Positions 46,817-56,317 of a stretch of DNA of 64,000 nucleotides are shown in pieces. The notes beneath the pieces were generated by a model. It did no database searches. It saw only the letters and a program-made list of their open reading frames with translations, and was not told the origin of the DNA. Within the stretch, counting starts at the first letter, position 1; each line of letters opens with the position of its first letter. The position numbers were made by a program, and so were the translations under genes. Source of the DNA: Leifsonia shinshuensis (GTDB lineage Bacteria; Actinomycetota; Actinomycetes; Actinomycetales; Microbacteriaceae); contig NZ_JAHHZQ010000004.1 of assembly GCF_022606355.1 (NCBI RefSeq), positions 558,001-622,000 on the forward strand, in the 5' to 3' direction.

Positions 46817-47823
46817 CCGCTCTCAGCATGGCCAAGGCCATCAACGCCGGCCTCCGGCGTTCGCTCGCCGACGACGACCGCGTCGTCCTGATGGGGGAGG
46901 ACATCGGCACGCTCGGGGGTGTGTTCCGTGTGACGGACGGCCTCCAGACCGAGTTCGGTCCGCGCAGGGTCATGGACTCTCCGCTCGCCGAGTCGGGCAT
47001 CCTCGGCACGGCCGTCGGGATGGCGTACCGCGGACTGCGGCCGGTGGTGGAGATCCAGTTCGACGGCTTCATCTACCCGGCCTTCGACCAGATCGTCAGC
47101 CAGGTGGCCCGCATGCACTACCGAACGGCGGGCGCCGTCCGCATGCCGATCACCATCCGGGTGCCGTTCGCGGGCGGCATCGGCGCCGCAGAGCACCACT
47201 CGGACTCGCCGGAGGCGTACTTCGCGCACGCGGCCGGCCTGCGTGTCGTCAGCCCCGCCACCCCGCAGGACGCGTACACGCTCATCCAGCAGGCGATCGC
47301 CTCCGACGACCCCGTGCTGTTCTTCGAGCCGAAGCGCCGTTACCACGCGAAGGGCGACGTCGACGAGGAGGCCGCGCTGCAGGACGCCCGGCCGATGGGT
47401 ACGGCTCGCGTGGTGGCCTCAGGCGGCGATGTCACCCTGGTGACGTACGGCGGTCTGGTGCAGTTGGCCACGGATGCGGCTCTCGCCGCGGCAGACGAAG
47501 GCGTGTCGGTCGAGGTCATCGACCTGAGGTCGCTCTCGCCGCTCGACCTCGACACCGTCGCCGCCTCGGTGCGCAAGACCGGGCGGCTCGTCGTCACGCA
47601 CGAGGCCGCGCTCTCGGGAGGGCTCGGCGCCGAGATCTCGGCGTCGATCACCGAGCGCTGCTTCTACCACCTGGAGCACGCGCCCGTGCGGGTCACCGGC
47701 CACGACATCCCGTACCCGCCCGCCCGACTGGAGTCCGCGCACCTGCCCGACCTCGACCGCATCCTCGACGGCATCGACCGCGCGATGGACCGGCCGAACT
47801 CCCTGAGCGGAGTGGAGGACTGA
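46813..47823 (+). CDS. bkdB: 2-oxoacid dehydrogenase E1 component, beta subunit
   Basis: A 336-residue transketolase-like E1 beta subunit. It has VVLMGEDIGTLGGVFRVT, FGPRRVMDSPLAESGILGTA, and the C-terminal VTHEAALSGGLGAEISASI. The ATG overlaps the E1 alpha stop (ATGA) and the stop TGA shares a base with the E2 ATG, so all three genes are coupled. Confidence 0.95.
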   Translation: MTALSMAKAINAGLRRSLADDDRVVLMGEDIGTLGGVFRVTDGLQTEFGPRRVMDSPLAESGILGTAVGMAYRGLRPVVEIQFDGFIYPAFDQIVSQVARMHYRTAGAVRMPITIRVPFAGGIGAAEHHSDSPEAYFAHAAGLRVVSPATPQDAYTLIQQAIASDDPVLFFEPKRRYHAKGDVDEEAALQDARPMGTARVVASGGDVTLVTYGGLVQLATDAALAAADEGVSVEVIDLRSLSPLDLDTVAASVRKTGRLVVTHEAALSGGLGAEISASITERCFYHLEHAPVRVTGHDIPYPPARLESAHLPDLDRILDGIDRAMDRPNSLSGVED

Positions 47824-49196
47824 TGGCGGTCAAGGACTTCGCGCTCCCGGACCTGGGAGAGGGGCTCACCGAGTCAGAGCTGGTGAGCTGGCACGTCGCG
47901 GTGGGCGACACCGTGCGGCTCAACCAGATCATCGCCGAGGTGGAGACCGCCAAGGCGCTCGTCGAACTGCCGGCGCCCTACGAGGGCACGGTGTCGCGAC
48001 TGTATGTGGAGCCCGGTGTCACGGTCTCGGTGGGGGAGCCGTTGGTGGCCTTCGAGGTCGCAGGGCCGTCGGGCGCGGACCCGGAGCCGGAGCCCGCAAC
48101 GGATTCCGGCGCCGGCGACGCAGGAGCCGAGGAGGTGCGCGAACCGATGCTCGTCGGCTACGGCGCCCGTCCCGATGCCGCCGGGAGGCCGGCCCGCCGG
48201 GCGCGCCCGGGGCTCGCCGCACTGGCGGCGAGGGAGCCGGCCGCCGTTCCGGCCGCGGTCGCTCCGGCTGCCGTCGCAGCTGCTCCGGCCGTGGTTCCGG
48301 CCGCCGCGACGGAGGTGCACGAACGACCGCGCGCGACCCCGCCCGTCCGCAAGCTGGCGCGGGAGCGCGGCATCGACCTCGCCGCTGTCACCGGAACGGG
48401 CGAGCGCGGTCTCGTGACGCGCGCGGACCTCGACGCCTACAGCGTGCAGACGGTCACGGCCGCGGCCCCGGCCGCCCCGGTCGTCCGCGGCGACGCGGAC
48501 GAGCTCCGCATCCCGATCCGCGGAGTCCGCAAGGCGACGGCGGAGGCGATGGTCCGCAGCGCGTTCGGGGCTCCGCAGGCCACTGTGTTCCTGACGGTCG
48601 ACGTGACCCCGACGACCGAGCTCATCGAGCGCCTGCGCGCCCGCCCCGACGTCGCCGAGGCACGACCGGGACTGCTGGCGGTGGTCGGCAAGGCGCTGTG
48701 CCTGGCCGCCCGCCGCACCCCCGAGGTCAACTCGCGCTGGGACGACGCGGCTCAGGAGATCGTGCAGACCAGAGCCATCCACCTCGGGATCGCCGCGGCG
48801 ACTCCGCGCGGCCTGCTGGTGCCGGTCGTCCGCGACGCGGACGGTCTGTCGCTCGCCGGGCTGTCCGGCGCGATCCGCGAACTGGCCGTCACCGCGCGCG
48901 CGGGCAAGACCCCGCCCAGCGCGCTCACCGGCGGCACGATCACCATCACGAACGTGGGCGTGTTCGGCGTCGACGCTGGAACGCCGATCCTGACGCCGGG
49001 GGAGGCCGCCATCCTCGCCGTGGGCGCCGTGCGCCGCCGGCCGTGGGAGCACCAGGGCGGGATCGCGCTGCGCGACGTGCTGACGCTCGCGCTCACCTTC
49101 GACCACCGCATCGTCGACGGCGAGCAGGGCTCACGGTTCCTCGCCGACGTCGGCAGCATCCTCGCCGACCCCGCGTCGGTGCTCACCCTCGTCTGA
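47823..49196 (+). CDS. bkdC: 2-oxoacid dehydrogenase E2 component (dihydrolipoamide acyltransferase)
   Basis: The acyltransferase core of the complex, 457 residues. One lipoyl domain carries K44 in VETAKALVE. An Ala/Pro-rich linker precedes the E1/E3-binding domain (PPVRKLARERGIDLAAVTGT), and the catalytic domain ends with FDHRIVDGEQG holding the HxxxDG active site. No E3 gene lies nearby, so dihydrolipoamide dehydrogenase must be supplied from elsewhere. Confidence 0.95.
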   Translation: MAVKDFALPDLGEGLTESELVSWHVAVGDTVRLNQIIAEVETAKALVELPAPYEGTVSRLYVEPGVTVSVGEPLVAFEVAGPSGADPEPEPATDSGAGDAGAEEVREPMLVGYGARPDAAGRPARRARPGLAALAAREPAAVPAAVAPAAVAAAPAVVPAAATEVHERPRATPPVRKLARERGIDLAAVTGTGERGLVTRADLDAYSVQTVTAAAPAAPVVRGDADELRIPIRGVRKATAEAMVRSAFGAPQATVFLTVDVTPTTELIERLRARPDVAEARPGLLAVVGKALCLAARRTPEVNSRWDDAAQEIVQTRAIHLGIAAATPRGLLVPVVRDADGLSLAGLSGAIRELAVTARAGKTPPSALTGGTITITNVGVFGVDAGTPILTPGEAAILAVGAVRRRPWEHQGGIALRDVLTLALTFDHRIVDGEQGSRFLADVGSILADPASVLTLV

Positions 49197-49210
49197 GCCT
49201 TCCAGCGACA

Positions 49211-49271
49211 GCCGAAGGGCACGCACACGCCCCTAAGACCGCGTCTTAGGGGCGTTTGCGTGCCCTTCGGC
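49211..49271. terminator. 29-bp hairpin between the E2 gene and dapD
   Basis: Arms 49211-49239 and 49243-49271 match at 28 of 29 positions around a CGC loop (arm starts GCCGAAGGGCACGCACACGC). It lies between convergent gene ends and can terminate both. Confidence 0.8.
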
Positions 49272-49288
49272 GATGAGTCCGCGCAGGC

Positions 49289-50293
49289 TCAGGCGTGCAG
49301 GGCCGCGTTCAGCTCGACCCCGGTGCCGGAGCGGCGGAGCACCTCCACGGCGCCTGTGAGCGAGTTGCGGCGGAACAGCAGGCCCGGTACGCCGGACAGC
49401 TCGACGGCCTTCACCGTCTGGGCACGACCGTCGGCGGTCGCGGGCTCGTCGACCACGACGACCTTGGTGCCGGCCGTCACGTAGAGCCCGGCTTCGACGA
49501 CCGTGTCGTCGCCGATCGAGATGCCGATGCCGGAGTTCGCGCCGAGCAGGGCGCGCTCGCCGATCGCGACGCGCTGCGTACCGCCTCCCGAGAGCGTGCC
49601 CATGATGGAGGCGCCGCCGCCGATGTCGGAGCCGTCGCCGACCACGACGCCCTGCGAGATGCGACCCTCGACCATCGAGGAGCCGAGCGTGCCCGCGTTG
49701 AAGTTGACGAAGCCCTCGTGCATCACGGTGGTACCGGGGGCGAGGTGGGCGCCGAGCCGCACGCGCGATGCGTCGGCGATGCGCACGCGGTCGGGTGTCA
49801 CGTAATCGAGCAGGCGCGGGAACTTGTCGATCCCCGTGACGTGGATGCCGGCCCGCTGCAGTCGCGGCCGGAGGCGGTCGAGGTCGGCGGGGAGCACGGG
49901 GCCGGCGTTGGTCCAGGCCACGATCGGCAGGTGGGCGAAGACGCCGTCGAGGTTCACCGTGTTGGGGCGCACCAGGAGGTGCGACAGCAGGTGCAGTCGC
50001 AGGTACGCGTCCGGCGTGGAGGCCGGAGCCGCGTCGAGGTCGACCTCCACGGTGACGATGTCGATGCGCACGTTGCGGCGGGCGTCGTCACCGGCGAGCT
50101 CCTCCAGCTCCGCGGGAGCGATCCAGCGCTCCCGGCCGGCCGGGAGGCCGCCGAGCCTCGGCTCGGGGAACCAGGTGTCGAGCACCGTGCCGTCCCCGGC
50201 GATCGTCGCCAGGCCGTAGCCCCAGGCGGTGCGGGCGTCGGCGCTGGCCGCATCGGCGGACGCGACGGACTCGTCAGCAAAGTGGGAAGGCAT
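49289..50293 (-). CDS. dapD: Tetrahydrodipicolinate N-succinyltransferase DapD
   Basis: Succinylates tetrahydrodipicolinate in the succinylase route to meso-diaminopimelate and lysine. The 334-residue protein is of the actinobacterial type, with a left-handed beta-helix of hexapeptide repeats (about 170-290; [20 protein letters not shown], then [14 protein letters not shown]). It is divergent from dapE, which acts two steps later. In the 17-bp gap both genes share one -10 element. Confidence 0.95.
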   Translation of the reverse strand: MPSHFADESVASADAASADARTAWGYGLATIAGDGTVLDTWFPEPRLGGLPAGRERWIAPAELEELAGDDARRNVRIDIVTVEVDLDAAPASTPDAYLRLHLLSHLLVRPNTVNLDGVFAHLPIVAWTNAGPVLPADLDRLRPRLQRAGIHVTGIDKFPRLLDYVTPDRVRIADASRVRLGAHLAPGTTVMHEGFVNFNAGTLGSSMVEGRISQGVVVGDGSDIGGGASIMGTLSGGGTQRVAIGERALLGANSGIGISIGDDTVVEAGLYVTAGTKVVVVDEPATADGRAQTVKAVELSGVPGLLFRRNSLTGAVEVLRRSGTGVELNAALHA

Positions 50294-50310
50294 GCCCCTA
50301 GATTAGTAGA
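50294..50310. promoter_or_regulatory. Bidirectional leaderless promoter of dapD and dapE
   Basis: The 7-bp element TAGATTA (50299-50305) reads TAGATT on the plus strand, 6 nt before the dapE GTG, and TAATCT on the minus strand, 6 nt before the dapD ATG. The entire gap between the start codons is 17 bp, so both mRNAs must be leaderless if this is the promoter. Confidence 0.65.
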
Positions 50311-51393
50311 GTGCCTCTCGACCTCACCGCCACGTCCATCGACCTCACGCGACAGATCTGCGACATCGAGTCGGTCTCGGGCAACGAGCAGACGCTCGCC
50401 GACGCGATCGTCGAGGCCCTGTCGCCGCTGCCGCACCTCGAGGTCATCCGCGACGGCGACACCGTAGTGGCGCGAACGAATCTCGGGCGAGAGCGCCGCG
50501 CGCTGATCGCGGGCCACCTCGACACGGTCCCGCTCAACGGCAACCTCCCGACCCGCTTCGAGGAGGAGGGCGGCGTCCGCTACCTCTGGGGCCGGGGAAC
50601 GGTCGACATGAAGGCCGGCGTCGCCGTGCAGCTCAAGCTCGCTGCAGAGCTGACCGCACCTGCGATCGACGTCACATGGATGTGGTATGACCACGAGGAG
50701 GTCAACGCCGAGCTGAACGGCCTCGGCCGGCTCGCCCGCAACCGCCCCGACCTCTTCGTCGGCGACTTCGCCATCCTCGGCGAGCCGAGCAACGGCGTCG
50801 TCGAGGGCGGCTGCAACGGCAACCTGCGCGTGGAGGTCCGCGCCTACGGCCTGCGCGCACACTCCGCCCGCGGCTGGGTCGGCGACAACGCGATCCACAA
50901 GATCGCGCCGATCCTCGACCTGCTCGCCGGCTACACCGCGCGCGAGGTGGAGGTCGACGGACTGGTGTACCGCGAGGGTCTCAACGCCGTCGGCATCTCG
51001 GGCGGAGTCGCCGGCAACATCATCCCGGACGAGGCGATGGTGCACATCAACTACCGGTTCGCGCCCTCCCGCAGCTCCCAGGAGGCCATCGCCTACCTGC
51101 ACGAGCTGTTCGCGGGCTACGAGATCACCGTCGTCGACCGCGCGGACGGCGCGCGGCCCGGGCTCGACGCCCCGCTCGCGCAGGAGTTCGTCGCCGCGGT
51201 CGGCGGCGTCGCGAAGCCCAAGTACGGCTGGACCGACGTCGCGCGTTTCAGCGCCCTGGGCATCCCCGCGGTCAACTACGGTCCCGGCGACCCGCTCAAG
51301 GCGCACGCCGACGACGAGCGGGTCGACGTGGAGCAGATCGTCTCGGTGGAGGCGGGTCTCCGTGCCTGGCTCAGCGGTCCCGGCACCCACTGA
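50311..51393 (+). CDS. dapE: Succinyl-diaminopimelate desuccinylase DapE
   Basis: A zinc-dependent M20-family amidohydrolase that releases LL-diaminopimelate from its N-succinyl form. The 360-residue protein has AGHLDTVPLNGN and GTVDMKAG for metal binding and YDHEEVNAE with the catalytic Glu. The GTG start at 50311 is fixed by the bidirectional promoter. The next gene overlaps its end by 32 nt in another frame. Confidence 0.95.
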   Translation: MPLDLTATSIDLTRQICDIESVSGNEQTLADAIVEALSPLPHLEVIRDGDTVVARTNLGRERRALIAGHLDTVPLNGNLPTRFEEEGGVRYLWGRGTVDMKAGVAVQLKLAAELTAPAIDVTWMWYDHEEVNAELNGLGRLARNRPDLFVGDFAILGEPSNGVVEGGCNGNLRVEVRAYGLRAHSARGWVGDNAIHKIAPILDLLAGYTAREVEVDGLVYREGLNAVGISGGVAGNIIPDEAMVHINYRFAPSRSSQEAIAYLHELFAGYEITVVDRADGARPGLDAPLAQEFVAAVGGVAKPKYGWTDVARFSALGIPAVNYGPGDPLKAHADDERVDVEQIVSVEAGLRAWLSGPGTH

Positions 51394-52609
51394 GGCGCAG
51401 GAGGCCGTCGGCCCGCCCTCCGCTGCCTGGTGGTCGCGGTGGTGGGTGCGGGTCCTCGCGATCTTCCTCGCCAGCAGGGTCGTCACGACTGTCGTCCTGC
51501 TGATCTTCGCGGCGAACCAGGGCAAGAACCCCTGGACGGGCGCGCACCCCGACTACTTCTCGTACGCGACCATCTGGGACGGTCTCTGGTACAACATCGT
51601 CGCCGGTTGGGGGTATCCGTCTTCGCTGCCCTCGGCGGACGGCCTGCATGTCACCGAGAACGCCTGGGCGTTCCTGCCGGGGTACCCCTGGCTGGTCGAC
51701 GCGGTCATGTTCGTCACCCGGCTGCCGTGGTCGCCGGCCGCCGTGCTCGTCTCGCTCGTGTGCGCGGCGGGGGCCGCTCTGGTCTTCTACCGTCTGATGC
51801 TGCGGGTGGGGCTCGGCACCTCGACCAGCCTGTTCGCCGTCGTGCTGTTCTGCGTCGCTCCGGTCTCTCCGCTGTTCCAGGTCGCCTACGCCGAGTCGCT
51901 CTACCTCCTGCTGCTGGCCACGGCACTGCTCCTGCTCGTGGAGCGCAGGTACGGATGGCTGTTCCCCGTCGTCCTGGTGATGGCGTTCACGCGCCCGAGC
52001 GGGCTCGCCTTCGCCTTGGCCGTCGGCCTGCACGTGGTCTATCGCTGGGTGCGCAGGAGACGCGAGCCCTTCCCGATCCGGGAGCAAGCGCTGAGTGCGG
52101 GCCTCGCGGTGTTCAGCGCGGTCACCGGGCTCGCGTGGCCCGCGATCGCGGCGGTGGCGACCGGCTCGCTGACCGCCTACACCGACACCGAGCTGGCGTG
52201 GCGCGCACCCTACATCGGCCACACCCACCTGGTGCCGTTCACACCGTGGTTCCAGGGGGCCGACTGGTGGGCGAGCGTGATGCTGGGCATACCCGGCTGG
52301 GTGGGCATCGTCGCCATGGTGCTCATCGTCGCGGTGTTCGCCGTGCTGCTGTTCTCACCCGCTGTGCGCCGTCTCGGCGTCGACCTGCGGTTCTGGATCG
52401 CCGCCTACTCCCTCTACCTGCTCGCGGTGTTCTTCCCGCAGTCGAGCACCTTCCGGATCCTGATGCCGCTGTTCCCGCTCCTGGGCGTCGTCGCGATGCC
52501 GAAGAGCCGGGTGTACCGGGTGGCGATCGTCGTGCTCTGCCTCGTGCTGCAGGTCGGCTGGATCGCGATCTGCTGGGGGGTCGACGGTGCGGACTGGTCG
52601 CCGCCGTGA
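51362..52609 (+). CDS. Polytopic membrane protein, PIG-V/mannosyltransferase-like
   Basis: A 415-residue membrane protein with about 10-11 hydrophobic segments. WDGLWYNIVAGWGYP and FLPGYPWLVDAVM followed by AYAESLYLLLLATALLL resemble PIG-V-like mannosyltransferases of the GT-C group, with the acidic WDG in the first loop. The sugar donor and acceptor are unknown; a lipid-linked donor is typical. It starts with a GTG inside dapE (32-nt overlap), so it is probably expressed with dapE. Confidence 0.82.
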   Translation: MPGSAVPAPTEAQEAVGPPSAAWWSRWWVRVLAIFLASRVVTTVVLLIFAANQGKNPWTGAHPDYFSYATIWDGLWYNIVAGWGYPSSLPSADGLHVTENAWAFLPGYPWLVDAVMFVTRLPWSPAAVLVSLVCAAGAALVFYRLMLRVGLGTSTSLFAVVLFCVAPVSPLFQVAYAESLYLLLLATALLLLVERRYGWLFPVVLVMAFTRPSGLAFALAVGLHVVYRWVRRRREPFPIREQALSAGLAVFSAVTGLAWPAIAAVATGSLTAYTDTELAWRAPYIGHTHLVPFTPWFQGADWWASVMLGIPGWVGIVAMVLIVAVFAVLLFSPAVRRLGVDLRFWIAAYSLYLLAVFFPQSSTFRILMPLFPLLGVVAMPKSRVYRVAIVVLCLVLQVGWIAICWGVDGADWSPP

Positions 52610-52641
52610 TCGCCCCGCGCGGGATGTCGCGAGTTCGGCCC

Positions 52642-52717
52642 TTGTCGCGGTGAACCGATGGGTCTAGGGTCCCTGGCGTGAGCCACTCCACGAGAGGCGT
52701 TCGCCACTGAGGTCGCC
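52642..52717 (+). promoter_or_regulatory. Promoter and short leader of the DUF11 gene, with a 10-codon ORF
   Basis: TTGTCG (52642-52647) and TAGGGT (52665-52670) are 17 bp apart, a standard promoter spacing. The transcript would start near 52678, exactly at a GTG that opens a 10-codon reading frame ending in TGA at 52708-52710. The GAGG ribosome binding site of the main gene (52709-52712) overlaps that stop, 5 nt before the ATG at 52718. Confidence 0.5.
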
Positions 52718-55700
52718 ATGGGTCGAGAAGGGGACGCGCTCGACTCCACACGTCGCGGGAACGACGCGCGATCCGTCGTGCGCCGGATCGTCGCGGCGAC
52801 GACGGCCATCGCGTTGGCGGTGCTCGGAGTGGCGGCCGCCGGTTCGGCCGCCGACGCGATCCCGGGCGTGCCGCGAGCGCTTCCCACCCCGGTCTTCTTC
52901 GAGAACTTCCAGAACCAGACGGCGACCAACGGCATCCGGATCGGTCAATACACCGGTGGCCCGGCGGCCGGCAACTCGACCTATGTGACGAGCCCCGCCT
53001 GGGCGCCGACGGGCAACCAGTGCAACGGCTGGATCCTCCGCTCGAGCACTCCGCGCAATGCGGTGGTGACGGGCGTCGACTCCGGGTGCGATGCGACCGC
53101 GTGGTCGTTCCTGCAGGGCATGGCCACCGCGATCGGGCTCTACCGCGGAGAGGCGCTCGCCACGGCGCAGACGAACCAGATCCTGTCGGCCTACTCCAAC
53201 GGCGGGACCAATCCGGGGCCCGGCGTCCAGTTCCAGACCGCGCAGCCGATCACCGGCACGATCGTGCCCGGCCACTTCTACCAGATCAGCGCGATCTACG
53301 GCGCCGCGAACTGCGTGTCCGAAGGTCCGGGCCTCGGCCGGGTGGATCCGTCGCTCACGTTCAACCTCATCGAGAACCAGACGGGGTCCGGCCCGGCGCC
53401 CGGCACCGGCGCAGGGACGATAGCGACCCTCGCGAGCGGGCTGAACCCGTGCACGGACGCGGCGGCGCGGGTCATCACGACCGGCGGGCACACCTACCAC
53501 GTCGCCAGGTTGAACTCGGCGGGCTTCCGGATGCCTGCCGGCGTCACCAGTCTCGGCGTTCAGCTCTACAACGCCACCGGAGCGTTTCGCGGCAACGACT
53601 CCGGCTTCGACGACCCCACGATCGTCGACGCCACGCCCCAGCTGGACAAGGAGTTCTCGCCGTCGACGCTCCCGGCGGGACAGAACTCCACACTGACCTT
53701 CACGATCACCAACACCGACGAGCTCGCTGCCAAGGACGGGTGGACGTTCTCCGACACGCTGCCGGCCGGACTCGTCTTCTCCGGGGCGGCCACGACCGAC
53801 TGCCCGGCAGGTGTCGCGACCATCACCGGCACTCAGATCACGGGCACCGGCAATCTCGACGAGGGCATGGCCGCCTGCACCTTCACCGTCCCGGTCACCT
53901 CGGCGGAGGCCGGAACGTTCACGAACGGACCACCGAACATCGGCATCCTCGACGGCCTGCTGACGCCGGGCAGCAGCACGGTGGTGTTCACCACGCCGGA
54001 TGCGCCGGCCATCTCGCTCGTCAAGTCGACGAGCCTCACCGATCCGTCGCAGTTCATCGTCGGCGCACCGGTGACCTACTCGTTCCTCGTCACCAACACC
54101 GGCAACGTGCCGCTCACCGCGATCGCCGTCTCCGAGACGGTGTTCTCGGGTACGGGTCCGCCTCCTGTCGCCTCCTGCCCGGCCACGACACTGGCCGCGG
54201 GTGCGTCGATGACCTGTACGGGCACCTATACGATCACGCAGCCCGACGTCGACGCGGGCTCCGTCACCAATACGGCGCAGGTCACGGGGACGCCGCCGAC
54301 GGGCCCGGCGGTGACGGACACCTCCGACGCCGTGATCTCGGGCGCGGCAGCGCCGGCGATCGACCTCGTCAAGACGGCGAACGCGTCGGGCGTGGGGAGT
54401 CCCGCCCGGCCCGGAGACCCGATCGTGTACAGCTTCACGATCAAGAACACCGGCAACGTGACCCTGACCGGCGTCAGCGTCGCCGACCAGCTGGCGGGAC
54501 TCGGGACGATCACGTACACCTGGCCGGGCGTCGCCGGCACCCTGGCGCCGGGGGAGTCCGCCACCGCGACGGCGACCTACTCCGTGCTGCAGTCGGACAT
54601 CGACGCCGGAAGCGTGCGCAACACCGCGACCGCGGGCGGTACCCCGCCGACCGGGCCGCCGGTCGAATCCGGCCCGCAGTCCACCGTCACGCCTCTCGCG
54701 CCCGCGCCCGCGCTGGCGCTGACGAAGAGCGCCACCGCGGCCTTCTCCACGCCGGCGGCGGTCGGCGACCCGATCACGTTCTCCTTCACGATCACCAACA
54801 CCGGCAACGTCACGCTGGACAGCGTCGCGATCACGGACCTCCTGCCCGGTCTCCCCGCGATCGCGTACACCTGGCCGGGCACGGCGGGCGTTCTCGCACC
54901 GAACGGGCAGGCGACGGCGACGGTGACCTACCCGATCACGCAGGCCGACATCGACGCCGGCCACGTGGCGAACCAGGCCATCGCGAACGGGACGACGCCG
55001 CAGGGTGCGGACACGCCGTCGAACACGGCGGACACCGACACCCCGATCCTGCGCGCTCCGGCCATCGCCCTGACCAAGTCGGCCAACGCCTCCGGCATCC
55101 ACCACCCCGCCGTCGTCGGCGACCCGATCGTCTACACGTTCACGGTGACGAACACCGGGAACACCATCCTCACCGCCGTCACCATCACCGACCAGCTGGC
55201 CGGGCTGCCCGCGCCGGCCTTCACCTGGCCGGGAGCGGACGGCGTCCTCGCGCCGGGCCAGTCCGCCACCGCGACGGCGACCTACGCGGTGACGCAGGCC
55301 GACATCGACGCGGGGAGGGTGGTCAACAACGCCACCGCGACAGGGACGGCGCCGGACGAGTCGAGCGTGACCTCGCCGCCGGCGAGCACGACGACGTCGC
55401 TCGGCACCGCGCCCGCCCTGTCGCTGGTCAAGTCGGCGAGCCCGAGCGGCCCCGCCCAGTTCGTCGCGGGCCAGCTCATCACCTACTCGTTCGTGGTGAC
55501 CAACACCGGCAACGTGAATGTCGGCGCCCTCGCCATCCAGGAGGTCGTGTTCTCCGGCAGCGGGCCTGCGCCCGTCGCGACCTGCCCGCCCGGTGTGCTC
55601 GCTCCGGGCGAGCAGGCCACCTGCACGGCGACATACACCCTCACCCAGACCGACATCGACGTCGGACACGTGACCAACACGGCGATCGCGACCGGGACGG

Positions 55701-56317
55701 CGCCCGATGAGAGCAGCGTCCCCTCCAACGACTCGTCGACGACGATCCCGGCGATCCCGGCACCGGCGCTGACGCTGCTCAAGTCCGCCGACCCGACCTC
55801 GGTGTCGACGGCGGGGCAGACCATCCTGTATCGCTATACGCTCACCAACACCGGCAATGTGACGCTGACCGCCTCGACGGTGGCGGAGACCATCTTCACC
55901 GGCGCCGGAACGGCGCCGACGCCGGTGTGCCCGCCGGCCGCGGCCTCGATGCTGCCGGGCGCGACCGTCGTCTGCACCGCCGCCTACGTCGTCGTGGCGG
56001 CCGACCTGACCGGGGAGCCGATCCAGAACACCGCGACCGGCACGGCCACGGGTCCCGGCGGAGGCGCCGTGACGACACCGCCGGTGACCGTGCTGGTCGA
56101 CACCGTCGTCCCGACTCCGCCGCCGCCCACCCCGACGCCGCCTCCCGAGACCGGAACGGCGGGCACACCCCTGGCCGGCACCGGCTCCGTGGTGTCGATC
56201 GGCGCGATGGCACTGGCCGCCGCGCTGATCGTCGCGGGAGCGATCACGGTATCGGTCCGCCGGCGCTGGCGCGGCGGGAACGGTGACGACGGGCGGCCCA
56301 CGCACCCCCAGGGGTAG
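52718..56317 (+). CDS. Large cell-wall protein with tandem DUF11 repeats
   Basis: A 1199-residue secreted protein. Residues about 20-48 form a signal peptide ending in AGSAADA. A unique N-terminal domain (about 50-300) is followed by a first Ig-like repeat (about 306-428) and six DUF11 repeats starting at 429, 545, 663, 780, 898 and 1015 (unit start APA[IL]xLxKS, then TNTGNV). A Pro-rich stalk leads to LAGTG (1152-1156), a membrane helix and an Arg-rich tail, the layout of a sortase-anchored protein. It probably forms an extended surface fibre; the ligand is unknown. Confidence 0.9.
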   Translation: MGREGDALDSTRRGNDARSVVRRIVAATTAIALAVLGVAAAGSAADAIPGVPRALPTPVFFENFQNQTATNGIRIGQYTGGPAAGNSTYVTSPAWAPTGNQCNGWILRSSTPRNAVVTGVDSGCDATAWSFLQGMATAIGLYRGEALATAQTNQILSAYSNGGTNPGPGVQFQTAQPITGTIVPGHFYQISAIYGAANCVSEGPGLGRVDPSLTFNLIENQTGSGPAPGTGAGTIATLASGLNPCTDAAARVITTGGHTYHVARLNSAGFRMPAGVTSLGVQLYNATGAFRGNDSGFDDPTIVDATPQLDKEFSPSTLPAGQNSTLTFTITNTDELAAKDGWTFSDTLPAGLVFSGAATTDCPAGVATITGTQITGTGNLDEGMAACTFTVPVTSAEAGTFTNGPPNIGILDGLLTPGSSTVVFTTPDAPAISLVKSTSLTDPSQFIVGAPVTYSFLVTNTGNVPLTAIAVSETVFSGTGPPPVASCPATTLAAGASMTCTGTYTITQPDVDAGSVTNTAQVTGTPPTGPAVTDTSDAVISGAAAPAIDLVKTANASGVGSPARPGDPIVYSFTIKNTGNVTLTGVSVADQLAGLGTITYTWPGVAGTLAPGESATATATYSVLQSDIDAGSVRNTATAGGTPPTGPPVESGPQSTVTPLAPAPALALTKSATAAFSTPAAVGDPITFSFTITNTGNVTLDSVAITDLLPGLPAIAYTWPGTAGVLAPNGQATATVTYPITQADIDAGHVANQAIANGTTPQGADTPSNTADTDTPILRAPAIALTKSANASGIHHPAVVGDPIVYTFTVTNTGNTILTAVTITDQLAGLPAPAFTWPGADGVLAPGQSATATATYAVTQADIDAGRVVNNATATGTAPDESSVTSPPASTTTSLGTAPALSLVKSASPSGPAQFVAGQLITYSFVVTNTGNVNVGALAIQEVVFSGSGPAPVATCPPGVLAPGEQATCTATYTLTQTDIDVGHVTNTAIATGTAPDESSVPSNDSSTTIPAIPAPALTLLKSADPTSVSTAGQTILYRYTLTNTGNVTLTASTVAETIFTGAGTAPTPVCPPAAASMLPGATVVCTAAYVVVAADLTGEPIQNTATGTATGPGGGAVTTPPVTVLVDTVVPTPPPPTPTPPPETGTAGTPLAGTGSVVSIGAMALAAALIVAGAITVSVRRRWRGGNGDDGRPTHPQG

